DNA from: Bacteroidales bacterium
GTDB taxonomy: Bacteria > Bacteroidota > Bacteroidia > Bacteroidales > F082
Direction of reading: 5' to 3'
Assembly (NCBI GenBank): GCA_024400305.1
Contig: JAKSMX010000005.1
Span: forward strand, 1 to 64,000
Length of the DNA stretch: 64,000 nucleotides
Shown: positions 55,553 through 63,905 of the stretch, one piece after another
How the letters are laid out: each line of letters starts with the position of its first letter
How positions within the stretch are numbered: position 1 is the first letter of the stretch
The notes under the pieces: model-generated
Seen by the model: the letters and a program-made list of their open reading frames with translations, nothing else
Told to the model about the DNA's origin: nothing
Databases searched by the model: none
Made by a program: the position numbers and the translations under genes

Positions 55553-57835
55553 CGTCTTTTGAATCCTGCTTGGAATATGATTGTTGATCAAAACAAGATA
55601 AATGCCGTCATTCAAATCGCTGATGTCAATTTCGAGCTTGTCGGAATTTGAGGATTCGATGTTTTTAACTTCGACACCTAAAATATTGTAAATCTTAACG
55701 TTCCTGATTTCCATCCCGCTTATTGAAATCTTTTCCTTGCAAGGGTTGGGGAAAATTTCAAAAGCTCTTTCTTGGTTTTCATTAATTCCGATATTGCTGA
55801 TGACGGTCACAAAACTTTCATGTCTGAAATGGTTCTGCTTGGTTGCGACAACTTTTATTTTTGTGCCTTCGTATTGTGGCATGAAATGCAATGTCACTTT
55901 GCCGTTTTCCGGTTTTCCTTTTGCAATCAATTGACTGTCAATGGATAAGGCTATGCATGTGTTGTCTTCTGCTTCAATGGTGATGTGACTTTGCCCTGAC
56001 GGAATTGATGCAGGATGACTGATGCTGATATTTTCCGGAAATTCGGAATTCAATTGCAGATATGCATCGCCGAAATAATGGAAAAGCCGGTTTGTTATTG
56101 AAATGTAACTGCTGTTGTTCGGAAACGATGACTTTTTCAAAAACAGTTTCCCGTAAAGATTTGCAAACGCAGGATATTGAAAGTCAATGTTTTGGAAACC
56201 GTAATCGGGCATGAAATCCGGATAAAGATAATCGAAAAGCCCCCAGACGTATATGTCGTTGACGTATGAATATGAAAGTTCGGAAGCCGCAATTGCTGCC
56301 ACGGCTCCGTTGCTTGTCTTCAAAAACCGTTCGGCAAAACAGTCGCTGTAACCGCCTCCGTAGCCGAAATGCCCCGTCTGGCAATTCGCCGAAAGGACGA
56401 AAGCGAGGTCTTCATTGTTGAGTGTGTTTATGCAACTCGTTGAAAAATAGGGTTCCCCCCATGTCTCGTATGTGCCGTGGTCGCGGTGAACAATCATGAA
56501 ACCGCCTGCCTCCACGGCTTCTGTGATTTGAGTGTTGTCGCCGCTCCAGTCGGTGAGATGCGACATCGTGGACGGTATGTATCCCAATCCTTCAGGGCCG
56601 AATTGGTTCAAGACCTTGTCGGTGTTCTGCGCCGTTGACCAGATGGAGTCAGGGACACCTTCGTGTATCGCGTTGATACGGACGCATTGTTTGCCGTGCT
56701 GGTCCCAGTATCCGGCGACAATCTCGGTGCAAAGCTGGAACCATCTGCTTTTGTCGTAGCCCATTGCCGTTATCGGGTTGTTGTAATATGACGGGTTGTC
56801 ACTCGGATGACGCTCGTAGTCGATGGTCTTTGCTATCATCAGGGCGGCTTCGGCTGCGTTGGAAGCCGGCATTCTGGCGATTACGATGTCTGAAATGTCG
56901 TCTCCGTTGAAATCAACGAGCATGTTGTCGGAGAAATATGGTTCGTATGCGGAGCCTTCAGGATGGTCGAACCCGACAAAAGTGCTGATTCCGTCGCGCG
57001 GATGGTCGAAGTCGTAATCGCCGATCAGGAGTATGGCCTCCGGCGACGGATGCCAGTTTTCGCAAATGTATTTGAAACGTTTCTTGAGTGTGTCATGCCA
57101 GTTGTAACCGATGTCGTCAATGGTAATAATTTTTGTTATTATGCCTTGCTCTTCGCGAAAATTCTTCAGTGAGTCAGCCCAAATCCTGTATTCTTCATCT
57201 GCAATGACAATCAGATAGTTGCATCCGTCACGCCTGTCTGAGATGTCGATGGTTTCTGCATTGTCAAAGAAATCCGGATTCTCAACGATGCCTTTCAGCA
57301 TCTCCGTCAGATTGTCTTTTTCAATGGTGAAATCTCCGTCTGTTTTGTCCTTGACGCAAATGCAAATCTCAATGTCGTTGTACGTCTTGGTCTGTTTTTT
57401 CACTGGATTGTATTGCTCGGCCGCTACGCTGATTAGCAAAAGGTCTGCGTCGCGCGTGGAGATTCTTTCGGTTTTGATGATTTCTGCGGGAAAAAAATCG
57501 TCTTTTGAGTAAATCATCGGGTTTTCAGAGACCTCAATGCCGGCTGAATCGTAGTCAGACGCAATTCTTTGAGCCGGCTCTATGTAAGTGTTGTCAGTCG
57601 TTTTTTCTCCTTTGATGAGAAACGAAATGTCGAAATTGGCGTTTTTTGGAATCGCTATGTATTTTGAAACATATCTGACATTCGGTTCTCCTTGGTTCGC
57701 CGTTATGAGATTTGAACAGATTGGATTTTTCGATGGCGAGATTTCAAGTTTTATGGTGTCGTTGGTGGCAAAGACGATGTTGCTGATGGCGATGGCCAAC
57801 AGTGTCATCAGTAGTTTCTTTGCCGTGTTTTTCAT
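55547..57835 (-). CDS. Secreted C25 (gingipain-family) cysteine peptidase with type IX sorting domain
   Basis: A 762-residue protein: signal peptide (MKNTAKKLLMTLLAIAISNI), a pro-region, then a C25 domain starting near DGCNYLIVIADEEYRIWADS with LLIGDYDFDHPRDG, FMIVHRDHGTYETWGE (His450/His453) and VLSANCQTGHFGYGG (Cys485). A short Ig-like domain and a canonical type A sorting domain (FEIFPNPCKEKISISG, VKIYNILGVEVKNI, LNDGIYLVLINN) end it. The layout is gingipain-like: a cargo for type IX secretion rather than part of the machine. It converges on porV. Confidence 0.88.
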   Translation of the reverse strand: MKNTAKKLLMTLLAIAISNIVFATNDTIKLEISPSKNPICSNLITANQGEPNVRYVSKYIAIPKNANFDISFLIKGEKTTDNTYIEPAQRIASDYDSAGIEVSENPMIYSKDDFFPAEIIKTERISTRDADLLLISVAAEQYNPVKKQTKTYNDIEICICVKDKTDGDFTIEKDNLTEMLKGIVENPDFFDNAETIDISDRRDGCNYLIVIADEEYRIWADSLKNFREEQGIITKIITIDDIGYNWHDTLKKRFKYICENWHPSPEAILLIGDYDFDHPRDGISTFVGFDHPEGSAYEPYFSDNMLVDFNGDDISDIVIARMPASNAAEAALMIAKTIDYERHPSDNPSYYNNPITAMGYDKSRWFQLCTEIVAGYWDQHGKQCVRINAIHEGVPDSIWSTAQNTDKVLNQFGPEGLGYIPSTMSHLTDWSGDNTQITEAVEAGGFMIVHRDHGTYETWGEPYFSTSCINTLNNEDLAFVLSANCQTGHFGYGGGYSDCFAERFLKTSNGAVAAIAASELSYSYVNDIYVWGLFDYLYPDFMPDYGFQNIDFQYPAFANLYGKLFLKKSSFPNNSSYISITNRLFHYFGDAYLQLNSEFPENISISHPASIPSGQSHITIEAEDNTCIALSIDSQLIAKGKPENGKVTLHFMPQYEGTKIKVVATKQNHFRHESFVTVISNIGINENQERAFEIFPNPCKEKISISGMEIRNVKIYNILGVEVKNIESSNSDKLEIDISDLNDGIYLVLINNHIPSRIQKTK

Positions 57836-57860
57836 GATTCGGATTTTGTCTTTGCAGTTA

Positions 57861-57887
57861 AAAAAAAGAGGCAATACCGATTGCCTC
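57861..57887 (-). terminator. Terminator of rpmH
   Basis: GAGGCAAT (57868-57875) and ATTGCCTC (57880-57887) are perfect complements around a 4-nt loop. Seven T's follow on the minus strand and eight on the plus strand, so it could work both ways; it ends the rpmH transcript just before the C25 peptidase start. Confidence 0.8.
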
Positions 57888-57929
57888 CTTTTTTTAACCT
57901 TAAATAATTATAGGTACGGCTTCGCCGAA

Positions 57930-58076
57930 TCAATACTCGTCAGATACTGTGAGTTTTTTTCTGCCTTTGGCGCGGCGGGCTTTCAAAACCTTGCGGCCAT
58001 TAGCTGTTGACATTCTTTCTCTGAAACCGTGTTTGTTCTTGCGTCTCCTGTTCGATGGTTGAAATGTACGTTTCAT
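57930..58076 (-). CDS. rpmH: 50S ribosomal protein L34
   Basis: A short gene of 48 codons. It begins [20 protein letters not shown] and continues [20 protein letters not shown] before KLTVSDEY, an unmistakable L34 sequence rich in Arg and Lys. L34 is a late-assembling protein of the large ribosomal subunit. A TAATTTTGC promoter sits 40 nt upstream and a terminator follows, so it is a one-gene unit. In many bacteria rpmH is beside dnaA and rnpA, but neither is present here. Confidence 0.97.
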   Translation of the reverse strand: MKRTFQPSNRRRKNKHGFRERMSTANGRKVLKARRAKGRKKLTVSDEY

Positions 58077-58116
58077 TGTCTTATGTTTATTTTTATTTTT
58101 TTCTCTTAATCAGAGC

Positions 58117-58125
58117 GCAAAATTA
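58117..58125 (-). promoter_or_regulatory. Promoter of rpmH (TAATTTTGC)
   Basis: The minus strand reads TAATTTTGC, 40 nt before the L34 start codon. Confidence 0.6.
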
Positions 58126-58159
58126 GTAAATTTTTTCATTCGAAAAACATTTTCTTTGA

Positions 58160-58209
58160 AAAAAATATTTAAGTTGCAACATGTTGTTTATTAGTATGTT
58201 GCAACTTAA
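58160..58209 (-). terminator. 14-bp perfect inverted repeat after pepD
   Basis: Arms TTAAGTTGCAACAT (58169-58182) and ATGTTGCAACTTAA (58196-58209) are perfect complements with a 13-nt loop. On the minus strand they are followed by ATATTTTTTTC, giving a T-run. It lies 37 bp after the pepD stop. Confidence 0.75.
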
Positions 58210-58246
58210 TTCTCTTAACTCTGTTCTCTGCTCTCTTAACTGATTG

Positions 58247-59701
58247 CTATTTTTCAGGCACATTTTTCAATGTTTCTGTCAGGAAATCCCAGAAAAGTTG
58301 CACCGTTTCGATGAGAAGTGCTTCGTCTGGTGAATGCGGGTGCACGAGGGTCGGGCCGAATGACATCATGTCCCAGTTCGGGTATTTCGCACCGAGGATG
58401 CCGCATTCGAGGCCGGCGTGTACGACCATGACTTTCGGTTCTTTGCCGAACTTGTCTTTGTACACATTCTTCATCGTGGCGAGGATGGGGCTGTTGATGT
58501 TCGGTTGCCAACCGTGATATTCTCCTGATGACTCTGCGTGTGCGCCGTTGTCAATCAAGACGTTGCGGATTTCGCTCGCGAGTTTGTCTTTGAGGTCATC
58601 GACAAGGCCTCTCTGCAATGAGCAGGTGACAATCTTGCCGTTCTCCATCTTGACGATGGCGAGGTTCGATGATGTCTCGACAGTGCCTTCAAAGTCTTTC
58701 GACATGCCGATGACACCGTTTGGATATTTCGCGATGGCTGTCATCAAATTCTTGAATGTCTTGTTGTCGATGACTTCCGCCGGCATTTCGGCTTCAGCGA
58801 TTGTGACTATTGCATCGGGTTCTGTCTCTTTGAACTGTTCTTTTACAACTGTTTCATATTCAGTGATATAAGCTTTGAGATCTTCGGCTTTTTCGGCTGG
58901 GACGACGATTGTCGCGAACGATTCGCGTGGGATAGCGTTGCGCAGACTGCCGCCGCTGATTGTGGCAAGACGGATGTCAAATTTCTGTGACACCATGATT
59001 AATAAGGTGTTCATGATCTTGTTTGCGTTGCCTCTTCCAAGGTTGATGTCCATTCCTGAATGTCCGCCTTTAAGACCTTTTACTGCGAGTTCGAAGGCTT
59101 TCATGCCGTCGGCGACTTTCTCCATTTTCGGGGAGAAAGTTCCTGTCGTGTCGATGCCGCCGGCGCAGCCGACGTAAAGTTCGCCTTCTGTTTCCGAGTC
59201 CATGTTGAGGAGGATGTCACCGTGAAGAACGTCAGCCTTGAGAGCGTTGGCTCCCGTCATGCCGGTCTCTTCGTCGATGGTGAAGAGTGCTTCGATAGGG
59301 CCGTGTTCGAGTGTCTTTGATGCGAGGACACCCATTGCCGCCGCCGCACCGACGCCGTTGTCAGCACCGAGTGTCGTGCCTTTCGCACGAACCCAGCCGT
59401 TGTCAACGTAAGTCTCGATGGGGTCGTTCTCGAAATCGTGGGCGCAGTCGGCGTTTTTCTGCGGAACCATGTCGATGTGAGCCTGAAGAATCACACCACG
59501 GCGGTTCTCGTAACCAGGTGTCGCCGGCTTTCTGATGATTACGTTGCCGATTTCATCGACGATGGTTTCAAGTCCGAGGTCTTCTCCGAACTTCTTCATG
59601 AATGCAATAACTTTCGCCTCTTTTTTTGAAGGACGTGGAATCTGTGTCAGACTGTAGAAGTTTTCAAACACTTCCTGTGGTTGTAAGCCTTTAATGCTCA
59701 T
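58247..59701 (-). CDS. pepD: Aminoacyl-histidine dipeptidase (peptidase D, M20)
   Basis: A 484-residue zinc peptidase that splits dipeptides such as carnosine and Xaa-His. The metal-site motifs are visible: ILQAHIDMVPQK (first His/Asp), LGADNGVGAAAAMG (bridging Asp), FTIDEETGMTGANAL (catalytic and metal Glu), ILLNMDSETEGE (Asp) and VVHAGLECGIL (His/Glu near the C-terminus), with HPHSPDEALLIETV as the last His. The lid domain lies between about residues 190 and 370. It is a single-gene unit. Confidence 0.95.
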   Translation of the reverse strand: MSIKGLQPQEVFENFYSLTQIPRPSKKEAKVIAFMKKFGEDLGLETIVDEIGNVIIRKPATPGYENRRGVILQAHIDMVPQKNADCAHDFENDPIETYVDNGWVRAKGTTLGADNGVGAAAAMGVLASKTLEHGPIEALFTIDEETGMTGANALKADVLHGDILLNMDSETEGELYVGCAGGIDTTGTFSPKMEKVADGMKAFELAVKGLKGGHSGMDINLGRGNANKIMNTLLIMVSQKFDIRLATISGGSLRNAIPRESFATIVVPAEKAEDLKAYITEYETVVKEQFKETEPDAIVTIAEAEMPAEVIDNKTFKNLMTAIAKYPNGVIGMSKDFEGTVETSSNLAIVKMENGKIVTCSLQRGLVDDLKDKLASEIRNVLIDNGAHAESSGEYHGWQPNINSPILATMKNVYKDKFGKEPKVMVVHAGLECGILGAKYPNWDMMSFGPTLVHPHSPDEALLIETVQLFWDFLTETLKNVPEK

Positions 59702-59830
59702 TGTGTTATCTTTTTATTTGTGTTAAAATTACTTTTTAAAATTCAATCTGCTAAAATAGGAAATATTTCAGAAAAGCTGACAAATATTTTTGCTTTTCTT
59801 TTGAAACCTCAACTTTATAACTTTCAAACT

Positions 59831-60301
59831 TTATAACTTGTCAATGGTGCTTTCATCAAGCCGGTATATCGTCCATTCGTCCATCGATCTGGCTCCCAAC
59901 GACTTGTAGAAATTTATCGAAGGTGTGTTCCAATCGAGGCAGACCCATTCCATGCGGCCGCAGTGGCGTTTCTTCGCGAGATGCGCGAGGTGGAGCAGGA
60001 GAGCCTTGCCGTAACCGAGGCCTCTTTTTTCAGGGATTACGAATAAATCTTCAAGATAAAGGCCTTTTCTTCCGACAAATGTCGAGAAATTGTGGAAGAA
60101 CAATGCGAATCCGACAGGTATGCCGTCTTCGCAGCCGAACACGACTTCGGCGTCTTTTTTCACAAACAACGAATCGTAAATCGTCGCTTCGTCAGCTTCG
60201 ACCTCGTCAATCATTTTTTCGTAAACGGCGAGTTTCTTGATGAACTCAAGCACCAAACCCGCCTCGTTCTCTTCGGCTTTTCTTATTGTAAATGAACTCA
60301 T
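59831..60301 (-). CDS. GNAT-family N-acetyltransferase (SSAT2-like)
   Basis: A 156-residue acetyl-CoA-dependent transferase. Acetyl-CoA motif A is LEDLFVIPEKRGLGYGKALL (R-G-x-G-x-G/A), and motif B is WVCLDWNTPSINFYKSLGA, the pattern of the spermidine/thialysine acetyltransferase group. FIKKLAVYEKMIDEV near the N-terminus is also typical of this group. The amine substrate is not known. Its ATG overlaps the stop of the hydrogenase-like gene by 4 bp, so it is the tail of that operon. Confidence 0.85.
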   Translation of the reverse strand: MSSFTIRKAEENEAGLVLEFIKKLAVYEKMIDEVEADEATIYDSLFVKKDAEVVFGCEDGIPVGFALFFHNFSTFVGRKGLYLEDLFVIPEKRGLGYGKALLLHLAHLAKKRHCGRMEWVCLDWNTPSINFYKSLGARSMDEWTIYRLDESTIDKL

Positions 60302-61671
60302 GATTCTTCTTCTTTCTTTCTGTGTTTGACTTTGATTTTGTCTTCTCCCCAGATGTCGTCCATGATTTTCAATGACTCGTCAAGGTCCATGGCGTTCTGT
60401 TTTTCAAGATGATGTTGGATGAACACGCATCTTGTGGCTTTGGCTCCGTTGCAGATGATGTCTTCCGCCAACGCGTCGCAGCTCGGCGCACCGCACATTC
60501 CGCAGTCAACCTGCGGGAGCATCTTCTTCAACCTGTTGATTTTGACTAATTTTTCAAGTGCCTTGGCGATGTCGCTGTCAAGGCTGATAGAACGGGCTTC
60601 GATTTCGCCTACTTCGATGTTGTCAAGCAGGAAGTCGCGCTCCTCCTCCACTTCTTTGGCGCGTGTCATCTCGCCGCGGCGTTCTTTTCCCGCAACGTAA
60701 CGCGCCCTTGCGAACATTCTTTCGCAAGTCAGAAATCTGTTGTTGTATGTCAAAATCCCGCCAGGACAACTCTGGTCACAGGCGCGCAGTTCGAGAAATT
60801 CGACACCTTCAATCTCTTCGCTTTCAACCTTTTCTAAAAACTCTATGGAGTTGTCCATGCCGTCTATCGACAGGGAATGTTCCGACACCGATAGGCGTCT
60901 CTCGCCGTTTGTCAAAGAAGTCAGGATGCTGTCGGAATTGAGCTGTGCTACAGGCAGTTTCACCTCCTTGTAGTCGTGACCTTGCTCCTTGATTTTCTTA
61001 TAGACGCGGTTGTAGAGTGAGTCCATGTTGATGACGCCGTCAACGGGAGATTTCTCTTCTCCGACAGGGCTTTTCACGGCTGCTATTTTCGCGGCGCACG
61101 GTGTGACGTAAAACACGCCGATGTCTTCCGGCCGCCAGCCGTCTTTTTCGAGTTTCCTCCTTATATACATCGCGGTGATGTCGAGCGGTGCCTTGATTGG
61201 GATGAGATTTTCCACCAATCCGGGGAATTTTATCTGTATGAGACGCACGATGGCCGGGCAGAATGTCGAGATGAGCGGCTTGGTGTTGTCGGCACGTTCT
61301 AATTTGTTCTTCGCTTCAGTGTAGATGGGCACCGTTATCTCTGTCTCGATGACGTGTTGGAACCCTATCTCGTTGAGTATGGCATATATACGTGAAACGC
61401 TGATGTCGTCTTTGAACTGTCCGAGGAACACCGCGGGGATGAGAGCCACGCGGCACGGGTATTTGAAAATCTCCTCGAAGTCGTCTTGCTTGACGAAGAT
61501 AGCTTTATGCGGGCAGGCGATGAAGCAGTTGCCGCAGTCGAGGCAGCGGGCTTCGTCGATATATGCTTTCCCGCCGTGTACGCGGATGGCCTCGGTAGGG
61601 CACACCCTGATGCAATGCGAGCAGCCTTCGCAAACGTTTTCGTTTATCTGTAGAGCGTGATAAAATGCCAT
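60298..61671 (-). CDS. [FeFe]-hydrogenase-like (HydS-type) iron-sulfur protein
   Basis: A 457-residue multi-cluster protein. Two N-terminal 4Fe-4S sites: C14/C17/C20/C24 and C43/C46/C49/C53. A hydrogenase-like core follows, in which all four H-cluster Cys positions are kept: C138 (STFCP), C192 (VTPCAAK, with K195), C298 and C302 (ELRACDQSCPGG). The proton-relay Cys of active enzymes (first C of TSCCP) is Phe137. A coiled linker and a C-terminal VDCGMCGAPSCDAL...C site (about 400-425) end the protein. This fits sensory group C [FeFe]-hydrogenase homologues, which report on redox or H2 instead of turning over quickly. It belongs to an operon with two GHKL ATPases, a DRTGG and a PHP protein. Confidence 0.85.
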   Translation of the reverse strand: MAFYHALQINENVCEGCSHCIRVCPTEAIRVHGGKAYIDEARCLDCGNCFIACPHKAIFVKQDDFEEIFKYPCRVALIPAVFLGQFKDDISVSRIYAILNEIGFQHVIETEITVPIYTEAKNKLERADNTKPLISTFCPAIVRLIQIKFPGLVENLIPIKAPLDITAMYIRRKLEKDGWRPEDIGVFYVTPCAAKIAAVKSPVGEEKSPVDGVINMDSLYNRVYKKIKEQGHDYKEVKLPVAQLNSDSILTSLTNGERRLSVSEHSLSIDGMDNSIEFLEKVESEEIEGVEFLELRACDQSCPGGILTYNNRFLTCERMFARARYVAGKERRGEMTRAKEVEEERDFLLDNIEVGEIEARSISLDSDIAKALEKLVKINRLKKMLPQVDCGMCGAPSCDALAEDIICNGAKATRCVFIQHHLEKQNAMDLDESLKIMDDIWGEDKIKVKHRKKEEES

Positions 61672-61685
61672 AATCTCAAATTTTT

Positions 61686-61717
61686 AAATCTTTAAATCTT
61701 TGAATCTTTGAATCAAA
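61686..61717. repeat. 8-bp tandem array, four copies
   Basis: AAATCTTT, AAATCTTT, GAATCTTT, GAATCAAA in the 51-bp spacer between the hydrogenase-like gene and the ATPase gene, inside the presumed transcript. Confidence 0.7.
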
Positions 61718-61722
61718 GGAAT

Positions 61723-62136
61723 CTACGCTAAATTCACTTCCATTTCAACTGTCGTCCCGACTCCAACCGTGGATTGCACGTTGAGGCGGTCAACGTTTTT
61801 CTTGATGTTCGGCAGTCCCATGCCGGCGCCGAAGCCCATGTCGCGGACTTCCGGCGAGGCGGTGCTGTTGCCTTCCTGCATCGCCCAGTCGATGTCGGGG
61901 ATGCCTGGACCCTTGTCGATGACGCGGAGAAGTATCTTGCCGGCGTCGATGTCGGCGGTGACCTTGCCACCGTAGGCGTGGGCGATCGCGTTGACCTCGG
62001 CCTCGTAAAGGGCGACGACGACGCGTTTCACTATCGAAGGATTCACACTGAGTTGCTTGAGCGTCTTCTTTATCGAGCTTGAGGCCGAACCGGCATTGAC
62101 GAAATCTCCTTCTATTATTGTGTATTCTAAATGCAT
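61723..62136 (-). CDS. RsbW-like serine kinase/anti-sigma factor ATPase (GHKL)
   Basis: A 137-residue single-domain GHKL ATPase. The N-box is ALYEAEVNAIAHAYGGKV, the G1 box is VIDKGPGIPDIDWAMQEG, and the G2 box is GFGAGMGLPNIKKNVDRL, the RsbW/SpoIIAB arrangement. Such proteins are kinases of small antagonist proteins or bind sigma factors. The ATG at 62136 (MHLEYTIIEGDF) is used; a longer reading runs into the neighbouring gene. It lies between the DRTGG gene and the hydrogenase-like gene. No antagonist (STAS) or sigma factor is in the window. Confidence 0.85.
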   Translation of the reverse strand: MHLEYTIIEGDFVNAGSASSSIKKTLKQLSVNPSIVKRVVVALYEAEVNAIAHAYGGKVTADIDAGKILLRVIDKGPGIPDIDWAMQEGNSTASPEVRDMGFGAGMGLPNIKKNVDRLNVQSTVGVGTTVEMEVNLA

Positions 62137-62150
62137 AACAGTAATTTTAG

Positions 62151-62495
62151 TTAATAAATGGATTTCAGACCCGCTTCCCAGAGTATGCCGCACGCTTTGA
62201 ACATCGAGTAGTCGCATTCCAAAAGGACCATGTTGTTGTCTTCGGCGAGTTCAATCATTTCCGGAGTCGGTTTTTTCTTCCTTACGAACACCACGATGTC
62301 AAGATTGCCCATCTCACACGTGCGGATTGTCTGCATGGTGCATAACCCGGTGACGATTATCGGGAAGTTGTCGTCCAATGTCAGAACCTCTGACATGAGG
62401 TCGGAGGCAAACACTATGTCCTGTTCCTCGTTGAGACGTTCCTGTCCGCAAACCACCCTGGCGTTCAATAATTTGGCTATTTCAGATAGTTTCAT
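62151..62495 (-). CDS. DRTGG-domain protein
   Basis: A 114-residue protein with the layout of stand-alone DRTGG domains: VVCGQERLNEEQDIVFASDLMSEVL early, then LDIVVFVRKKKPTPEMIEL, and the closing NNMVLLECDYSMFKACGILW. These domains are of unknown function and often lie next to CBS or phosphotransacetylase regions, or in hydrogenase-associated clusters. It lies 14 bp before the RsbW-like ATPase gene. The final segment matches in type the partial protein at the right edge of the window. Confidence 0.8.
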   Translation of the reverse strand: MKLSEIAKLLNARVVCGQERLNEEQDIVFASDLMSEVLTLDDNFPIIVTGLCTMQTIRTCEMGNLDIVVFVRKKKPTPEMIELAEDNNMVLLECDYSMFKACGILWEAGLKSIY

Positions 62496-62522
62496 TTTGT
62501 ATAATGTTGATGTTATTTGTGA

Positions 62523-63071
62523 TTATTCGTTATAATGAATCTCCTTCAGATTCTCCTGAATCATCTCCTTCAGGTATTTCATGATGTTGATGTCGTTCAT
62601 TGACATTCCGTCAAGGGCTTCCTTGATCTCGTCGGTGTCGAACACAAATTCGTCATCGTCGGTGATGTGCCGGTAGATGAAGTGTATGTCTTCGTGGGCG
62701 GCGAAAAGCATCACGAGGGTGCCTGCGAGGTCGCCCATCGGCGGGCGGTCGATGTTGTCGTGCTGGAACCAGAAGTTGAGCGTGGTGCCCTTGCCGACCT
62801 CGCTCTCAATCTTCATGCCGCCGCCGCAGTTCTCGGTGTTCATCTTGATCAAAGGCAATCCGAGCCCGACTTTCCTCGTCGTCCTCGATGTCGTCCACGG
62901 GTCGGTTACTTTGGCGAGGAACTCCGGCGACATGCCTTTGCCGTTGTCCTTGATGGTGAAGGCATATACGTTGTCTTTCAGGCTGTCCTTGATGGTCAGC
63001 TCGACAAGCGTGGAGTTGGCCGCGGTGGAATTCTCCATCAGATCATATACATGTAATGCTAATTCTTTCAT
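62523..63071 (-). CDS. Histidine-kinase-like ATPase (GHKL), stand-alone
   Basis: A 182-residue protein with a GHKL domain but no dimerisation His region: N-box LALHVYDLMENSTAANSTLV (residues 4-23), G1 box TIKDNGKGMSPEFL, DPWTTSRTTRKVGLGLPLIKM as F/G2 boxes, then GGGMKIESEVGKGTTLNFWF. The C-terminal 70 residues are acidic and unlike known domains (ITDDDEFVFDTDEIKEALDG). Its ATG overlaps the PHP gene stop by 4 bp. It may regulate or phosphorylate a partner in the hydrogenase-like cluster. Confidence 0.85.
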   Translation of the reverse strand: MKELALHVYDLMENSTAANSTLVELTIKDSLKDNVYAFTIKDNGKGMSPEFLAKVTDPWTTSRTTRKVGLGLPLIKMNTENCGGGMKIESEVGKGTTLNFWFQHDNIDRPPMGDLAGTLVMLFAAHEDIHFIYRHITDDDEFVFDTDEIKEALDGMSMNDINIMKYLKEMIQENLKEIHYNE

Positions 63072-63850
63072 CCGTATAAAAGTTGTAGTTTTTCTTGTGG
63101 TTCTGCGTCAACATATCTGCCATCCTCGCCGTGAAGTGTCCTGCGGAACTCGTCAAAAGTGAGGTCGTACATGTGGAACACGCAGTGTACCTCTCCGATG
63201 ATGTGCAGAAAATGAGCGTCGCTGCTCTTCGTGAACATGAATTTCTTCAGATATGCGAACTTCTTCAGAAAATCGGGTTTCTTGACATGCTTCGAGATCT
63301 CTAACGCGTCGGCCTTGATGTCGGGCGGAATGAAACCGAGCTGCGACATCAAGCTCGATGCCGGCTTGTTGACGTGCGCCGGCACGAAGAGACCGCCGAT
63401 TTCATGCACCTTGTCGTAAAGAGTATCGAGGTCGCAGTCGAGTGCCGACCACAGCAGCCATTCCTCTTCACCGACAACCTCCTCGTCTTTATCGACGATG
63501 AGCTGGTAGCCGAATTTCTCTTCATCCAAAGGGATGTGCGGCAGATGCTCGTCAAGGAACTCCTGGAACTTGTCGAGCTGCTCGTCGTTCTCGAAGTAGG
63601 CCAAGGCGTGAGCCTCTTCCTGTGTGGTTATCTCCACGCCTCCGATGACGAACACGCCCATCTCGCGGCCGATCTGCTGCGCCACCTTCACCTGACGGGT
63701 GCTGTTGTGGTCGCAGATGGCAATCATGTCGAGATGCAGTTTTTTCGCCTGCTCCACGATGGCGGTCGGCGACATGTAGATGTCACCGCACGGCGATAGC
63801 ACCGTGTGAATATGCAGGTCAGCCCGATATTGCTTCAGTTCTGTTTCCAT
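63068..63850 (-). CDS. PHP-domain phosphoesterase-like protein
   Basis: A 260-residue PHP (polymerase and histidinol phosphatase) domain. Metal-ligand motifs: RADLHIHTVLSPCGD (His/His), MIAICDHNS (Asp/His), VIGGVEITTQEEAHALAY (Glu/His) and FVPAHVNKP, with SSDAHFLHIIGEV at the end. Members hydrolyse phosphoesters such as nucleotides. It is the first complete gene of the cluster and overlaps the GHKL ATPase gene by 4 bp. The substrate is unknown. Confidence 0.85.
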   Translation of the reverse strand: METELKQYRADLHIHTVLSPCGDIYMSPTAIVEQAKKLHLDMIAICDHNSTRQVKVAQQIGREMGVFVIGGVEITTQEEAHALAYFENDEQLDKFQEFLDEHLPHIPLDEEKFGYQLIVDKDEEVVGEEEWLLWSALDCDLDTLYDKVHEIGGLFVPAHVNKPASSLMSQLGFIPPDIKADALEISKHVKKPDFLKKFAYLKKFMFTKSSDAHFLHIIGEVHCVFHMYDLTFDEFRRTLHGEDGRYVDAEPQEKLQLLYG

Positions 63851-63905
63851 CAGTGTGAGTTTTGAAATCTCAGGTGAATCTTGATTTCCCTCTTGACTTT
63901 CCTCC

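Noticed and set aside
59785-59793. TATTTTTGC box on the plus strand
   Set aside because: It matches the promoter box, but no rightward gene follows it; it is probably chance in AT-rich sequence.
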